A stretch of DNA of 43,062 nucleotides, taken from assembly GCA_018675995.1 (NCBI GenBank), contig JABGWZ010000071.1, forward strand, positions 1-43,062, read 5' to 3'. Positions 42,947-43,062 of the stretch are shown piece by piece. A program made the translations under genes and the position numbers. Source of the stretch: Opitutia bacterium (GTDB taxonomy: Bacteria > Verrucomicrobiota > Verrucomicrobiia > Opitutales > Seribacteraceae). Under the pieces are notes generated by a model. It had not been told where the DNA came from, searched no databases, and saw only the letters and a program-made list of their open reading frames with translations. Numbering within the stretch: position 1 is the stretch's first letter; every line of letters starts with the position of its first letter.

Positions 42947-43062
42947 TTAGATTATTCGTTACTTTTATCATGTATATTTTTTAATGAATCTTATATTTAA
43001 TCGTCAAGCAATCATTCTAAGCTCCCACAAATCAAAAACTGTAAAGCTTTTTTAGCTATTAA

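Overview
The window is about 43 kb of AT-rich bacterial chromosome. Gene content points to a Verrucomicrobiota bacterium, probably a marine Opitutae-type lineage. The markers are planctomycete/verrucomicrobial DUF1501 and PSCyt1-DUF1549-DUF1553 proteins, a Tat-exported Gfo/Idh/MocA oxidoreductase, a bacterial CE15 esterase and a very large protein resembling PPi-type PEP carboxykinase. The taxon is inferred from these families; no rRNA is present.

Layout. (1) 0-9.7 kb, envelope and exopolysaccharide: a leftward operon runs outer-membrane barrel, polysaccharide export protein, BY-type tyrosine autokinase, small DUF4177-like protein; a second leftward pair (hypothetical, pssA) follows. A Wzy/WaaL-type ligase/polymerase and a 699-residue exported repeat protein run divergently from the barrel gene. 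(2) 9.8-19.5 kb, housekeeping: gnd, then leftward HAD hydrolase, miaB, membrane protein and gmk, then rightward recA, mnmE, mnmG and trmB. mnmG carries two identical near-parS 14-mers in an apparent insertion of about 20 residues. (3) 19.6-26.2 kb: a complete contiguous F1Fo ATP synthase operon, atpBEFHAGDC, followed by a converging CAU-anticodon tRNA. (4) 26.5-30 kb: the giant putative PPi-PEPCK. (5) 30-39.6 kb, polysaccharide and accessory catabolism: CE15 esterase plus PhoD-like phosphatase; an 80-residue protein resembling an integrase arm domain, preceded by a strongly folded leader; the DUF1553-DUF1501-MDR operon; and a Gfo/Idh/MocA oxidoreductase.

(6) 39.7-42.95 kb is foreign in character: four leftward ORFs (STN-like, cytochrome c'-like, unknown, alpha/beta hydrolase), each predicted to be exported, separated by imperfect palindromes with integron attC core sites. 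I read this as the distal part of an integron cassette array. No integrase gene is visible; if there is one, cassette orientation places it to the right of the window.

The observations most worth follow-up are the folded leader RNA next to the arm-domain-like protein, the cassette array, the parS-like pair in mnmG, the putative PPi-PEPCK and the repeat protein. All functions come from reading motifs and recalling families; no search was run.
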